NCBI GenBank assembly: GCA_020226215.1 | Contig: CM035235.1 | Span: forward strand, 65,931,283 to 65,995,282 | Direction of reading: 5' to 3' | From: Sindora glabra | Taxonomy: Eukaryota > Streptophyta > Magnoliopsida > Fabales > Fabaceae | Length of the DNA stretch: 64,000 bases | Part shown: piece after piece, positions 47,041-59,903 of the stretch | How the letters are laid out: each line of letters starts with the position of its first letter | Numbering within the stretch: position 1 is the stretch's first letter | The notes under the pieces: generated by a model | Database searches by the model: none | What the model was told of the DNA's origin: nothing | What the model saw: only the letters and a program-made list of their open reading frames with translations | Made by a program: the position numbers and the translations under genes

Positions 47041-47142
47041 TCATTTTGCAATCTCTCTTCAAAAGATATGGTTGTGAATTTGCTGTCTCCTAACTACTTT
47101 CTTTCAGTTTTTGGCAAAGCCTGGAAGATGAATAGCGCTGAA
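47041..47142 (+). pseudogene. Possible exon-1 remnant of a second receptor kinase copy
   Basis: TTTGCAATCTCTCTT (47045) and GAAGATGAATAGCGC (47125) match TTTGCAGTCTCTCTT (5805) and GAGATGAACAGCGC (5861) at the 5' end of the receptor kinase gene, in the same order and strand, 83 and 59 bases before the ATG respectively. The copy encodes MNSAED and then a stop. With the malectin remnant at 51847-52262 it fits a decayed tandem duplicate. The match is short, so chance is not excluded. Confidence 0.35.
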
Positions 47143-47149
47143 GACTAGC

Positions 47150-49640
47150 TGCAGTTGCAAATAAACACTCAACCAGATGAATTGCAAATAATTAATTGTT
47201 GGTGAATCCAACATCGCTAAAAGCTTTTAATGGCAATCAAACTGAGTGCCGATAAATGTATCATTAATTGCTGCTAAAAGATGAATAGTTATACCAACGA
47301 TTAGTGGTGGCAATAAAATTAGCCACTAATTTTGATATGGCAGTTGTTTCTCTCAAACGTTTCATGGTTATTTCCATGGTATAGTAACAGTTTCAGTTGG
47401 CAAAAATTATTGCTGCTGAATATAGTATGCCTTCAAGTAGGTGAATACAATTGCTGCTAATTAAAATTTAAATTAACTATTATTCTAAAATAATTTTAGT
47501 AAATATAACATTTTATTATTTATTATTACTTGTTAATGTTAATTACATTGCTGGACTCAATAAATAATATGAGAACAAAATTAGAATGTCAATTCAAAAT
47601 GTCATTATTTAAGAGAATAGAGCTTAGAATATTTTCTCTAACATTCACAAGTGCAATCAATCACTATTGCATTTAAAAAATATAAAAAAATTGAAGTAAA
47701 TATTGTTCTTTCACTCTAAAAATAAATCACGAGCTTTTGAGAATTCTCACCTAAAATCATAAAATACAAAGAAGGGCTAAGTCAATCACGTTAAGTGCAT
47801 TACATACTTATAATTTAAGCAAACATTGGCAAAGTAAAAGAAAAAAAATCATCAAATTCATGATTTACATAGTATTCGATAATATAAATTCTTCATGGTA
47901 AAGGGATAAAAGTTAAAATTAGAGGGGGGGAAAAAACTAGTAGACGATTTAGAAGGTAAAAACTAATAAACAATTAGGAACAACTTATGGCCTGGAATTC
48001 TTATAGCCAAAGATAGATTCTATGATTTCTAAGCAAATGGATCATTAGACCAAAACAAATGGAACAAGAAATCATTACCTTGTAAATTCGTTTAGTTAAT
48101 CCAATGGTATGACGAGAATTTAAAACAAAAGCAAATACCTCTAGTAAAACAGGGACGTAAATAAACTTGTTCTTGAGAGATTTTGTAAGTTCTCTAATTG
48201 AATTAAACCATTAACTTTTAAAGTTAATACACTGTAAAAAAAGTCTAATATCGAGCAATCTACTAACCATCTTAAAAATAAACTAATTGATTTACTGTAA
48301 ATGCTATGATATTATACCTTTTTTCTCGAAATTATGATATGTACCTATCAAACAAATTTGGGTAAAGAATTTTTATTAGTCAGGTCACAAAATTAAATCA
48401 TTGAAGATTGATATTAAAAACATATAAGAAAAAGAAGAGTTAAGAATTTCATTTAATATTGCAATTAATTGATTAAATAAGGATAAAAAGATGAGAAATA
48501 AAAGACTAAAAACATTGTAATAGTCAATAAACTTTGTAACAAAGATCAAGGCAATCAAGCAAGACTCCGTTCAACTGCATAACATCCCATTTACAAATAG
48601 AAAAGCAACTATATATATATATATATATTTGAACCAATGGAGGGCAATCTACATATATATGGCTCCAAAAGGTTTCTTGCTGGTTCAAAATGAGCAAATC
48701 ATGATAACTCTGTAATTTTATATGCTACTAGTATAGAATTCCATAGTAAACTAACGGATAAAAAATATCTTTTGATGAATTATATATTAATGAAGAAAAC
48801 ATGATTACAAGTTGAGACATCTTTGAAGAAGAGAACTCAAATTGCCTCAACAACCATAGGGAAGATAAAAAGTTTTATTTAAACATAGACAATGAATAAA
48901 AACTAGGTTCAATAGCTTGAAGTATGCAATTACTTCTATTTTAAAATTTCATCTTCAATCTAACTTATGCATTTCAATATGAGAAATGATTACTACTACT
49001 ATAGATTCATCCAAACTTGTATTAATCATGCCTACAAATCCATCTCATATTGATATCTAATCCATAACTTATTTTGAGGGAACAAATAAATATAAAAATT
49101 AAACCATGATAGCATAGACCCAAAAAGACAAATTTCATTGTGATATTTCATCCAATGTATAGGAGGCTAGGTTGAAAATTCTACATTCTCTATATAATTT
49201 CGTAAGATGGTCAATGAAACTTGATTTTTGCAAGCATCAAAATCAAGGGAATGCAAGATCAATCCTACCTTAAATTTTGGATATTCATGGAAGGCTTGCA
49301 ACAGATTGAGGATGCCATACACACTTTGAGCAAGAATCATAAATTCCTCTCCATACATGCCCGAAACAGTTTTGAACAATTAATTTATAGAAAGCATTGA
49401 ATCTTTAAATCCATCAAGATAATAAATTGATTAAAACACATCATTAATTTCACCAAGAAGATCATTCTGGTGTCAGCTTAGGGTTTTTTGGAGAGTGACT
49501 ACTTTTTTTAGGAGTCTTTTTTATCCTATCTTTATCCCAGTCTTTATCCTACTCTAAATTAAGGAATTTTTTTAGGAGAGGCTCCCTTTTTTCCTTTTGT
49601 TTACACTTGTCAGCCACGGGAAGAATAATTTCCTGAATCA
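47150..49640. other. Intergenic, no gene assigned
   Basis: Bases 47160-47470 repeat the word ATTGCTGCT three times with related GGCAATAAAATTAGCC-type sequence, like subterminal repeats of a DNA transposon. There is a (TA)n run at 48609-48629. A 70-codon open frame on - at 49167-49379 has protein-like composition, but I recognise no family and see no support around it. Confidence 0.35.
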
Positions 49641-51840
49641 CTTTATTAGTATTATTTTTTAATGTTTTTTCTCAAGCTTTTTTTTCACTTTTTATATTGT
49701 ATACAACTCAAATATTATTGAATAATATAAATTTAACATAAATATAATCTTTTTACAATAAAAATATCTTAAATAAATTACAATTTTCTTTAATTAAATT
49801 AATTTACTTTATTGCACATTATAACTTAAGTATTATTTTTTTTATTTGTTCCATTTCATACTTTTCAACTTTTCATGATCATTTCTATAACTTATGATTC
49901 AGAAATTAATATTATTACTAAATAATATATATAATATGATATATTTTATTTATAATTATTTATTGATATTTTAAATAAATTAAAATTTTACTATAGAAAT
50001 TATTAGTTGCATATTTAATTTTTCTAATAGTAATATTTGTAGATTAAAATTAAATTTATTTATTTCAATTTTATCAATATTTTCTTGATATCAATTTTAA
50101 ATGGTGAATTCTAAGGTGCCCCTAGGGGTTTGGTATCCAGGGTGGTGTGGCAAAATATAGGCCATTGAATGAGATTACTAAGTCAATGCTAAAATTTTTG
50201 TAATTTCATCCAGTGGCTTGTGTTTTGCTACATCACCCCGGGCACCAAACCCCTAAGGGCACCATAGCAAGCACCATTTTAAATACTATACATCAAAATA
50301 AATACATGTTAATTGAAATTTTTTCAAATATTTTTTTCTTTTCACTTATATTATTTACATCTCAAATACTATTGACCAATATAAATTTAACACTATATGA
50401 TTTATTTTTAAGATAAAAATATTTTAAATAAATTAAAAATTTTATCTAACTAAATTAATTTACTTTACTATATATTTTATTTTTAACTCTTACTACTTAT
50501 AACTTAGATATTGTTTCTTTTTTTCCTATTTACTCTATTTCATGCCTTTCTATTTTTCATGTTTACTTTTATTATTTATAACTCATATATTAATAATACC
50601 AAGTATTATAGATATAATATTATTTATTTTTTAAATTTTAGTAAATATTTTAAATAAATTACATTTTAGCATAAAAATTATTAATTGAATTAATTAATTA
50701 CATATTCAATTTTTCATAACAATATTTGTAGGTTAAAATTAAATTTATTTATTTAAATTTTGTCAATATTTTTAATTTTTTCTTCATATTAATTTTTATG
50801 TACTATATTATTAAATTAAATATATATCCATTAGGATTTTGTTAAGACTTTATACATCATGTATGATTTCTCATGCATTTTTTATTTAATTTCTTTTCAC
50901 TTATATTTTTTACAACTCAAAGACTATTGAGTAATATGAATTCAACACAATATAAATTTTTTACTCTAAAAATATTTTAAATAATTTAAATTTTTATTTA
51001 ATTAATTAATTTACTTTATATTTTAATTTTCTTATTATTCTACACATCACAAATTATTTTTCAATAGATCTTACAACTCACACACTATTTTTATTCTTTT
51101 ATCTACTTTTTTATTTGCTTTTTTTTGGTTCACTCACGATATTTAATGTTCATATATAATATATTGAGAAATATAAATGAAGTATAATATATTTTATATT
51201 TATTATAAATTTATTTCTAATATTTTAAAGATTTTATTTAACTGAATTAATTTATTACATATTCTATTTTCAACTTTTTTAACTTTACACTCATACATTA
51301 TTATTTTTCTTTTTATTTGCTCTGTTACATTTTGTTATTCACTCATATTATTTGTAGTTTAGATATCATAATTAATAAATAATATAAATATAATATGAAT
51401 GAACATTAAAAAGTAAAAGATATGCAATAGAGCAAATAAGTCAAGGATGTAGAATACATTAATTGAATTAACTATTTACACATTATATTTTTAATAAAAA
51501 TATTTAAAATTAAAATCAAATTTATTTATTTAAATTTTATGAATATTTTATATCAGTTTTTAAATATTATATTTTTATTTGCTTTGTTACATTTTTTTAT
51601 ATTAACTCATCATATTATCAGCTTTAGACATTAAAATTAATAAATAATATAAATATAATATAAATAAATATAAAAAAAGGAAATATGTAATAGAGCAAAT
51701 GAGTTAAGGATATAAAATGTATTAATTGAATTAACTACTATTTTTAAGAAAAATATTTAAAATTAAAATCAATATTATTTATTTAAATTTTATTAATATT
51801 TTTATATTAATTTTTAGATATTATATTTCAAATTAAATTT
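49640..51840. repeat. AT-rich satellite-like array, about 200-240 bp units
   Basis: Diverged units recur near 49690, 49875, 50340, 50555, 50895, 51130, 51345 and 51600. Each has TTTTCACTTATATTATTTA-type sequence, ACTCA.A.ATTATT, AATATAAATTTAA, AATATTTTAAATAAATTA, AATTAATTTACTTTA and TTATTTGCTCT words. A foldback MITE (50103-50275) interrupts it. The array is related to 42420-44235. Confidence 0.6.
50103..50275. mobile_element. Foldback MITE, copy 2, with 9 bp target-site duplication
   Basis: It is flanked by the perfect 9 bp repeat ATTTTAAAT (50094-50102 and 50276-50284). The left terminus GGTGAATTCTAAGGTGCC pairs with the reverse complement of GGCACCATAGCAAGCACC. The interior GAATGAGATTACT and GTAATTTCATCCAGTGGCTTG match the inner stem and the ATGGCTTGT.TTG segment of copy 1 at 1791-1952. 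Length is 173 bases against 162. Confidence 0.88.
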
Positions 51841-51846
51841 GCATCG

Positions 51847-52262
51847 ATGAAATTTTATTTATACTTCACGATTCATGCATTCTTTCTTTCCCTATTATTT
51901 TTACATTGGAAAGCAGCTGAACACCCTAAGAAGTTTTCCGGACGGTGGAAAAAAGCACTATACCTTAAAAACCAAAGGAGGGCAAAAACAACAAACATAT
52001 CATTCGAGCTAGGCTTCGCATATAGAAACCATCAAAATGATGATCCTCCAGTTTTTAAAGTGTATCTTGGGGTTGATTACGGGAAGACAATCGAATTTGT
52101 TGATAATGGAACATTATATTATACTGTCGAAGTTATTCATTATGTGACAATAGATATTATAGATGTATGTCTTAAGAACATTTAGCAAAGGAACGCCTTT
52201 CATTTCGTTGTTGGAGCTGTGGCTTCTGACGAATGATACCTATCCGTTTTCCAGTTTGTTGT
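51847..52262 (+). pseudogene. Truncated malectin-like receptor fragment (second copy)
   Basis: An open frame at 51847-52185 starts with a signal-peptide-like MKFYLYFTIHAFFLSLLFL. It then resembles the middle of the malectin exon of the gene at 5.9-17 kb: FELGFAYRNHQNDDPPVFKV, YLGVDYGKT, then IIDVCLKN. A frameshift follows at about 52183, after which KGTPFISLLEL continues in the next frame to a stop near 52262. The parent exon reads ADIIQVCLVNTGLGTPFISLLEL at this point. The first malectin part, second malectin half, LRRs and kinase are missing. Hydrophobic N-terminus directly joined to mid-domain sequence suggests an internal deletion. Confidence 0.72.
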
Positions 52263-53316
52263 AGCCATTAATTAGAGCTCGTTTTGCGTTTTATTTTTCG
52301 CATGTCTGAGGATGGAAATGCTTTGTTCATCAGGTCACTTCGATGCCTTAATCTATTTATCTAATATATATGCAATTGCGGTTGTGGTTACGCTATAATT
52401 AGCAAAATTATAGATAAAAAAGAAAAAAAGAATACAGATGTTACGAGTAAAATTACAATCGGCAATGCTACATGTACTCTAAAAATGGAATTTGAAATTA
52501 AATTTTAAATGCAAGTTAAGAATTGTCAATTCAATACAAGATGGTAAGATAAAACTCATCGAAATAGATATGAAAGATTCAAAACTTAATTTAGAATGCT
52601 ACTTTTAATACATACAACATTTTTTAATTGTAGGTATAGAGCCTAGACATAATAGTATTACTACAATTTCGAACCAAAACATACACTTTTATACATATTT
52701 TCACTGCTAGAAATGCATGGCATGTGATATTTTAAAATTTAATGTCATGATTCTAGATTACGATCTACAATGAGAATATTATGCACTAATTTTTGGGCTT
52801 GAAGTATGGATAGAGCATAACGTTACATTTCAATATAAAAGGTTTTGACAAATCAAGCGTAAATTATCCTTAGAAGTTTAAATTATTAGGAGAAAGTTTG
52901 GAAATGATTTTTATTCTAAGTTTAACATTTAGGCTTCATTTATTTTGTTGGAAAGCATTTATCATAAAAAAATATAATTTGTATATATATTAATAAATAA
53001 ATAACATGTTACTAATATTTATGATTAAAAAATAACACTTGAAATCATAGTAATAGAAAAGAGGAATTATTTTTTTAAATTCTTTATATTTAACATTAAA
53101 TAAATAAAAATAATTTTCCTTATTTTAACATTTTATAACTATATTTTAAAAAAAAATATTTTCTGTGAAAACAAACAAAACTTATGTATGAGTGCAAGAT
53201 GTCTTAACCAGGATTATAAATATTTTTAGACGAAAAGATACCTCCTATCCTTGCCATTAATATGTTAATATAAGTTAATTTTTTTCAATTTTTTACAAGT
53301 ATTTGTAGGTATCTAA
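52263..53316. other. Intergenic, no gene seen
   Basis: AT-rich, no credible frame or repeat. Confidence 0.5.
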
Positions 53317-53660
53317 TGTTGGATAAATGTGGAAATAATGGCAGTTTGAAGCGTGAGGAAAGTCCCTATTCTCAAGAAATTATCAACCTCCCTTCATGCA
53401 AAGATATATCACTAAAAATTCCTCTAGAGATAAAATGGACTCCTCTACTTTATAAAGTATGACTAAAGTAAGTAACAGACATTGCAAAATAATTAAACCC
53501 AACAATAGTGTGAGAGAAAATTTTCTTTCAAAGGGAAGACTTGGTATGCTTCTTCATTATCGCAAAGCTAAATGAATGAACCTAACTAAAGAACATATAA
53601 TAGAAAACTAATTGTATGAAAATGTGAGAAAAGCTAACTTTATTTATAGCATATAAAAAA
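53317..53660 (-). repeat. 3' LTR of the copia element (minimum extent)
   Basis: It matches 58399-58785: both begin TGTTGGATAAATGTGGAAAT and share GGACTCCT-type, TATAAAG(T/C)ATGACTAAAGTAA, GAACATATAATAGAA and TTTATAGCATATAAAAA. The true inner end is not fixed. A degenerate stretch continues past 53660. Confidence 0.75.
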
Positions 53661-54418
53661 TGTACATTGGAGAGATAATCGGAGAAAATATCTCATAATA
53701 TCAATGAGCATATCAAAATGTTAAAGGAAATCTCTAGATGTTAGTAGCTTCGATTTTAGTTCAAAAATGGAAGCTAACAATTTCTATTTTATTTGTAAAA
53801 CTAATTTAAGTGATAAGGTTTTTGACTTAGTCAAAAAAACATTAAGGAGAAAAATCTTTTGAAATATAATTACTTTTATTCAATAATCCCTTACTTATTT
53901 CAAAAAGTTTTAAAATAGCAAGTATTAAAAAAAAAAAGGTTTGATGTGTTCTCTTAATAAAAGTGAAAACATCAATCTATTGTCTTCTAGACTATAAACC
54001 AAATCTAGACATAATAAAACATAGCTTACAGAAATATTAGTGAAATTTTACAAATTCTATAAATTAGTAAATCTTTTGTAAGCTAAAATTCTTACATGTC
54101 ATTTTACACTAATAAATTATTTTGCTGTGCAAAATGGTTTTGCACTACTAGGCCATGCATATGCTTAGTTATTCATGGTGCTTTAGAGACTTGCTAAGAT
54201 CTTATAAAAGCAGCCCCCTTTACACTCATATAAGTGATTCCATTAAGTATACATTGTAAATAAATACACTACCTATAAGAGATATGGAATTCATTAAGAG
54301 CTTGACTCATCCTCACTAGTTTTACAGTTTCAAAGCACTATTCACATACATTGTAGAAGGGACTCATTCACTTTAGTGCTTTTAGATCTAATAATGATTT
54401 GTTGTTATCTATATGAAC

Positions 54419-55250
54419 CTACTTCGTGGAATTTTTAATCACATAGGATGGGTTACTATCAATGTTAAATTTCTTGATTTGACATTTGTCCCATTCCCAT
54501 CGATGCTCTAAATATTTACTTTCTACCAAGGCTTTTGTTAAAGAATCAGCTAAATTGCTTTTTGATTTTAAATAATCGATGAAAAATATTCTATCTTTGA
54601 GCAATTACTTCATAATATTGTGTCTCAATTGAATATGTCAACTTTTGTCATTGAAAGATTTATCCTTAGCAATGGCTATTGCTAATTAGTAATTATAATG
54701 TATAAATACTAAAGATTTTGGTTTTGTATCTAATGGTATGTTAGATAAGAAATTTTTTATTCACTTAACTTTACTTTTAGCCATTTCTAGAGTAAAAAAT
54801 TTTAACTTCATGGTGGATCTAACTATAATTATTTACTTGTATGATTTCTAGGCCACTGCTCTACCATTAAGGGTGAATACAAAACCATTAGTAGATTTTG
54901 TCTTATCTGGATCAGAGATCTAGTTTGCATCACTATATCCTTCTATAGCAGAAATCCACTATAGATGATACCATAATTCATAGTACCTTTTAAATATCTC
55001 TCAAGTCTTATTAGTGCATTTCAATATTCTTGGTTTGGATTGTGAGTACATTTACTTAGTCTACATATAACATATGTTATGTCCAGTTTAGTGAAATTCA
55101 TTAAATGCATCAAATTCCTAATAATTTGAGCATATTCAAACTGAGCTCCTGGATCATCTAATTTTTTCCTTATATTAGTATTAACATCATAAAGAGTACT
55201 AATAGGTTTTTCTTCAAGATAGCCAAACTTCCTAAGAAGTGTTTCAATAT
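54419..55250 (-). pseudogene. copia RNase H and C-terminal RT remnants
   Basis: On -, 55130-54960 reads IRNLMHLMNFTKLDITYV and ALIRLERYLKGTMNYG. It is followed by YEGYSDANWISDPDKTKSTN and GFVFTLNGRAVA at 54950-54850, then FFIDYLKSKSNLADSLTKAL at 54600-54530. These are the YLKGT, SDADWAGD, RST.GY and IADPLTK landmarks of copia. Frames shift between the blocks. Confidence 0.8.
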
Positions 55251-55254
55251 AATG

Positions 55255-55569
55255 TTATCGTAATAACATTATTGTATTCTCTCTCCTTATGATTTTAATA
55301 TCTAATATAACATTAGCTTTGTTTATGTCTTTCATATCAAAGTTTAAAGCTAAGAAAAATTTAGTCTCAATCACTTTATCAAGACTTATTCCAAACATGA
55401 GTATATCATCAACATATAGACTAATAATTACACTTTTATTTTTTTTATATTTTGTATACACGCATTTATCTACTTCTACACATAAAAAACTATCATTTCT
55501 TAAAATTTTGTCAAATTTATCATGCCAGTATTTTGGTGCTTGTTTCAAATCATACAAAGATATTTTCAA
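55255..55569 (-). pseudogene. copia reverse-transcriptase core
   Basis: A 104-codon open stretch contains LYDLKQAPKYWHDKFDKIL (canonical LYGLKQAPRAWY) and the catalytic SLYVDDILMFG. The YVDD motif is intact, but the reading frame is limited to this core. Confidence 0.88.
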
Positions 55570-56373
55570 CTTACAAACTTTATTCTCTTGTCTTAGGACT
55601 TCATAACCTTCAAGTTACTCTATATATATTTTTTCTTCTAAGTCTCCATTTAAAAAGCAGTTTTCATATTTTTTTGATGTACAAATAATTTTAAAATAGA
55701 AGTTAGAGCAAACAAAATGTGTAGTTAAAATATTCTAGTTACTGGTGCAAAGGTATCAAAATAATCATGTTTTATTTTTGGGTAAAACCTTTTATAACAA
55801 GGCATGCTTTATATTTTTCAATTAATCCATCAGGAAAATGTTTTCTTTTGAAAATCCATTTACAACTAATTGGTTTTACACTAAAGGGTAAATTAACAAG
55901 TTCCCAAGTTTTATTTTATAAAATCAAATCAAGTTCAATCTTGATTGCCTATGATAAAGGATCGTTATCAACAATGAAGGTATAAAAATTAGTTTTGAAA
56001 GAAATTTCTTTTCTTTTTCTTTTACTTTTTCTCAAAACCTCATTAATTTGTTCAATGTTAGATAATGGAGCATCTAAAGTCTTTTATTGCATGAAAAATT
56101 TTAAGAGTTAGTGGATAAATGTGTAGAAAGAACTTAGTGCTCTTTATCTCAACTATTGTGTTACAATCATGTACATCACTCCTTAATACAAGGAGTCTAT
56201 ACATAACATTATTTTTTGCATAACCAATAAACATATAATCAGAAGTTTTTTATCCTATTTTCCTTTTCTTAGGTTCAAGTAACATAACCTTAGGTAAGCA
56301 ACCCCACACTTTTAAATATTTTAAGTTTGGTGTGAATCCTTTCCATATCTTACATGGAGTTTTACTGATTTTC

Positions 56374-56815
56374 TTAAAAGCTATTCCGTTTTGTATGTGG
56401 TGCACAAATAAAATAATGTCTTCCTATAGGCCATCTAGTGCTAAGGAACTCACTAATAATGCATTTATCATTTCTTTTTAAAGTTCTATTTTTTCCCTCA
56501 GTTATTTGATTAGATGCTATAGAATAAAGTAAAGTGATTTCATGTATTATGCCTTCCTTTTTCACAAAGGTCATAAAACATTCTGTATTCTCCTCCTTTA
56601 TTTGATCTAAGTTTTTTTATTTTCTTATTTAGTTAGTCCCCAACTTCAACCTTATTGTATAAAAACATTTCCAAGACCTTGTCTTTTTTTCTAAGCAGAT
56701 AAACTTTAGTGTATCTTGAAACATCATCTATAAAGGTTATATAATATTTCTCACCATCTCTAGTTAATGTTTGTTTTAGATCTCCTAAGTTTGTATGAAT
56801 CAAATCTAATAACTT
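56374..56815 (-). pseudogene. copia integrase remnant
   Basis: The open stretch at 56574-56374 reads GIIHEITLLYSIASNQITEG and KNRTLKRNDKCII, matching the integrase core end (GI.HE.T.PY.PQQNGVAERKNRTL). Here the catalytic E is present in HE and RKNRTL is partly kept. The upstream part is broken. Confidence 0.82.
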
Positions 56816-57682
56816 TCATTCCCCATTAACAAATATGCACATTTTCTTGGTTAATTTAGTTTCAACATATATTTCACATTTAACATTATCATTAGAGAAT
56901 TTGATTAAGGTTTGAATTTTTCTTACAAACGAGGCATTTACATGTCCTAATCTAGAGTTCCATAAACTATAAGGATTAATCAAGTAAGTAGAGCCAATCA
57001 TATAAGCAAAAGAAGAAGAAGAAGCATTCTCATTTATAATGTTTTGAACATTCAATACAAATAAGCCTTGATTATAATATCCTTTACCCATAAACACATT
57101 ATTCTTGGTCATCACAATTTTATTAGATTCAAAGAAAACTTTGACCCCCACTTTTCCTAACAATAACATAGAAATTATATTGACTCTTATGTTAGAAACA
57201 TGCAATACATTGTTAAAAGCCAAAGTCTTTCTTGATGTGAGCTTTAAAAGGATTTTACCTTTTTGAAAAAAATTTGTAGTTTGAGAGTCTCCCAAATAGA
57301 TCAGTTCTACTTCAAATCTTACTAGTAAGTAAGAGGTGAAGGCATCTTTATCTGTAAAAATATGCCTAGTAGCCCTTGAGTCCACTATCCAATCTTTCAC
57401 ATTAGGTATTAAATTAACTTGAGAAATAACTATAGTAATAATTTTTTCTCCTTCAACTAAATTGATATTTAACTCAAGAGGATTGTTAGTTTTCTTCCTC
57501 TTTCTATAATGTGGGGAATAATGACCAGGTTTTCCACATACATAACAATTACCTTTCTTTTTCTTATCAGTAGGAGCATTAGAATTAGAGGCATTAGTTT
57601 TGGTGTTGGAATTAGAATTATTTTTATTATTAAAAGAGGATTTGTTATTGTACCTTGTTTGGTGTAGATGATTGTGCACCAA
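56816..57682 (-). pseudogene. copia gag end, protease and pre-integrase
   Basis: This open stretch of 288 codons is the longest of the element. An N-rich linker leads to CYVCGKPGHYSPHY, a CCHC knuckle whose last cysteine is now Y. Then comes WIVDSRATRHIF, where the protease motif DSGATxH has R in place of G, and LWNSRLGHVNASFV, the pre-integrase motif. Loss of the fourth knuckle ligand and of the protease glycine are signs of decay even in this open part. Confidence 0.88.
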
Positions 57683-58398
57683 ATGTTAGCTTTTGAAGTT
57701 TATAACTTTGCCTTTGCAAATTGAAACTTTTTGCGGTTGGTCTATTCAATTATCATGTGCATGATTAGTTCTCTATGAGTGAGCCATTTGTGTTTATGTT
57801 TAAGTTATTGTTTATAATCACTCTATGAGTTTGGTAATTTTTTTATGAGTAATCTAGCCATGAACTTTTCTTAGAGATTGATATCTTCCACCTTTAGGTC
57901 TTTAAGTAGTTTGTGATATTCATTATTAGCTTTTGATTTACTTATCATCAATCATAATCCATCAATAATAATTTCCTATTATGAACTTTTGTTTCCCAAT
58001 ATCCATAGTAAAGTATTTGGTGCTCATTGGTTCCCAAATTGATTTAACTTCTTGTTAATAGACGTCAATAGCTCATTAGATAAAGCACTCAATATAGTGT
58101 AATGACAAACCTTGTTGGCATGCCACCTAACTTCAACATTTTGTTAAGATTTTGCATTGGTTAGGGTGTCTACAATTTTGTGCATGTCCAATGTTTATAG
58201 ATGCATTTCTATCATCGCTTAAAGTTTCATCCATCATACACTTTAATTTTAGAGATGTCTAAGAATGGCTCGGCATAAGGTAAAGTATAAGGCAAAAGAG
58301 TTATGTTTTAAATAGGACCTATTGCCATTAGTCATAGTAGTAATAACAGCAGTGGTGCTAGAGTTAACAGATGCCATTAATAACTAATTCCTTGAGAT

Positions 58399-58785
58399 TG
58401 TTGGATAAATGTGGAAATAATGGCAGTTTGAGGTGTGAGGAATGTCACTTTCCTTAAGGAGTTAATAGCTTCCCTTCACCCAGAGGTGTATGACCAAAAA
58501 TTCCTTTAAGGATACAATAGACTCCTTGACTTTATAAAGCATGACTAAAGTAAGTAGCAAGCACAACAAAATAGTTAAACCCAACAATAAATTGTGAGAG
58601 AAATTTTTCTTAGAAGAGAAAGTTTAGTATGCTTCTTCACTATCTCAAAGCTGAATATTCAAACCCAATTAAAGAACATATAATAGAACACCTAATATGA
58701 GACAAACTTTTACTCTCCCTAATATTGCTTTTTGTGGTATATAAAAATGTGAGGAAAGCCAATTCTATTTATAGCATATAAAAAG
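58399..58785 (-). repeat. 5' LTR of the copia element, truncated
   Basis: It matches 53317-53660 from TGTTGGATAAATGTGG onward, with an internal small duplication of TTTATAGCATATAAAAA-type sequence near the break. No clear primer-binding site remains between it and the gag start. Confidence 0.75.
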
Positions 58786-59903
58786 CCAACTCTATTTATT
58801 GCTTTCTGTGCTGTATTTCCCTAAAATTACTCAAAAATTGAAGAAAATAGTCTGTAGTTTTCCCTAAAATTAGTATCGTTGTTGTATTCGGCAAAATCCG
58901 CGTGACAGATCGAGATGTTGGCACACTCTTCCCCAATTCATCATGTCATCCCCATGAAGAATGGATATAAACCCAACCCACCTTTGATTTTTAACTTTGA
59001 TTAAAGTCAGCATTCAACTTTGACGTCTGGAAGAGGATCCCAGAATTTCAAATATAAAATAGTGTGATCGCAATACGATTATGTTAAATGAGAATATTAT
59101 TTTTATATTAAAGGAATAAATTATACTTATCAAATTTTATAATAATATTAAAAATTAAAATATAATGAAAGATCATATAATTAATTAATCACTTTATGAT
59201 CTTATTTGGTAATCAATTAATTACATTAATGATTAACTAATTGAATTAATTATTAGTTAATAGATAATTATATTAATTAATTTAATCAGTTGATAGTATT
59301 AATTATTTATATAAAATAATTAATAAAATAAATTATTTATTATTAATTATTTGCATTCAATGTGACACATAAAAATATATGTATATTTCATAATTTATTT
59401 AAATATTTTTTATTTTAATATTATTTTAAATTATAAATAATATATTATTATGTCAATTTTTATAAGATATTATATTATTATAATTTATTATACTTATTTT
59501 ATTTTTAAAAAAATAAATATTTATAATTTTTTAATAAAAATACTTATAATATGTTGGTAGATACAATAACTATTAAAGTTTATTTTGTATCTATTTTTAA
59601 TATTAAAATTAAAATTCATATGTTTATTATTAAAAATATTGATTAATTACACATTTTATATATAAAAATATATATTTTACAAATAATATTATTTTATTAT
59701 TTTTTAATTCAAAAGATATCATTTGATAAAAGTTAATAATTTTCTCAATAAATTTTCTTATTTTCTATACAATTTGATGGAAAAGATATGATTATATTCA
59801 TTTAATTTTTTATTATTATGTAAATATTTTAATATAATTTATTATACTTAATTAGTTTTTATCTAAAAAATAAATGATTATAATTTAAACATATAGTGTA
59901 ATT
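58786..59903. other. Intergenic, no gene seen
   Basis: Bases 58800-59050 are of mixed composition without an assignable frame. 59060-59900 is extremely AT-rich with TTAATTAAT-type repeats. Confidence 0.5.

Larger units (their letters stand above)
53317..58785 (-). mobile_element. Decayed Ty1/copia LTR retrotransposon
   Basis: The element is read on -. Matching ends on + both start TGTTGGATAAATGTGG (53317 and 58399). From 5' to 3' of the element, gag begins near 58377 (start MASVNSST) with AEPFLDISKIKVYDG nearby. Then come a zinc knuckle and protease (57682-57300), pre-integrase, integrase (56574-56374), reverse transcriptase (55569-55255) and RNase H ending near 54419. Order protease-integrase-RT-RNase H is that of copia. 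Stops and frameshifts occur throughout. Similarity between the two LTRs runs to about 53660 and 58785, where the right-hand LTR is cut short. Confidence 0.88.

Noticed and set aside
49167..49379. 70-codon open frame on -
   Set aside because: Protein-like composition but no family match and no supporting exons, so not called a gene.
55289..55985. Open frames on + across the copia element
   Set aside because: They are shadows of the - strand polyprotein.
53317..58785. Primer-binding site for the copia element
   Set aside because: The bases between the 5' LTR end (58399) and the gag start do not resemble a tRNA complement closely enough.
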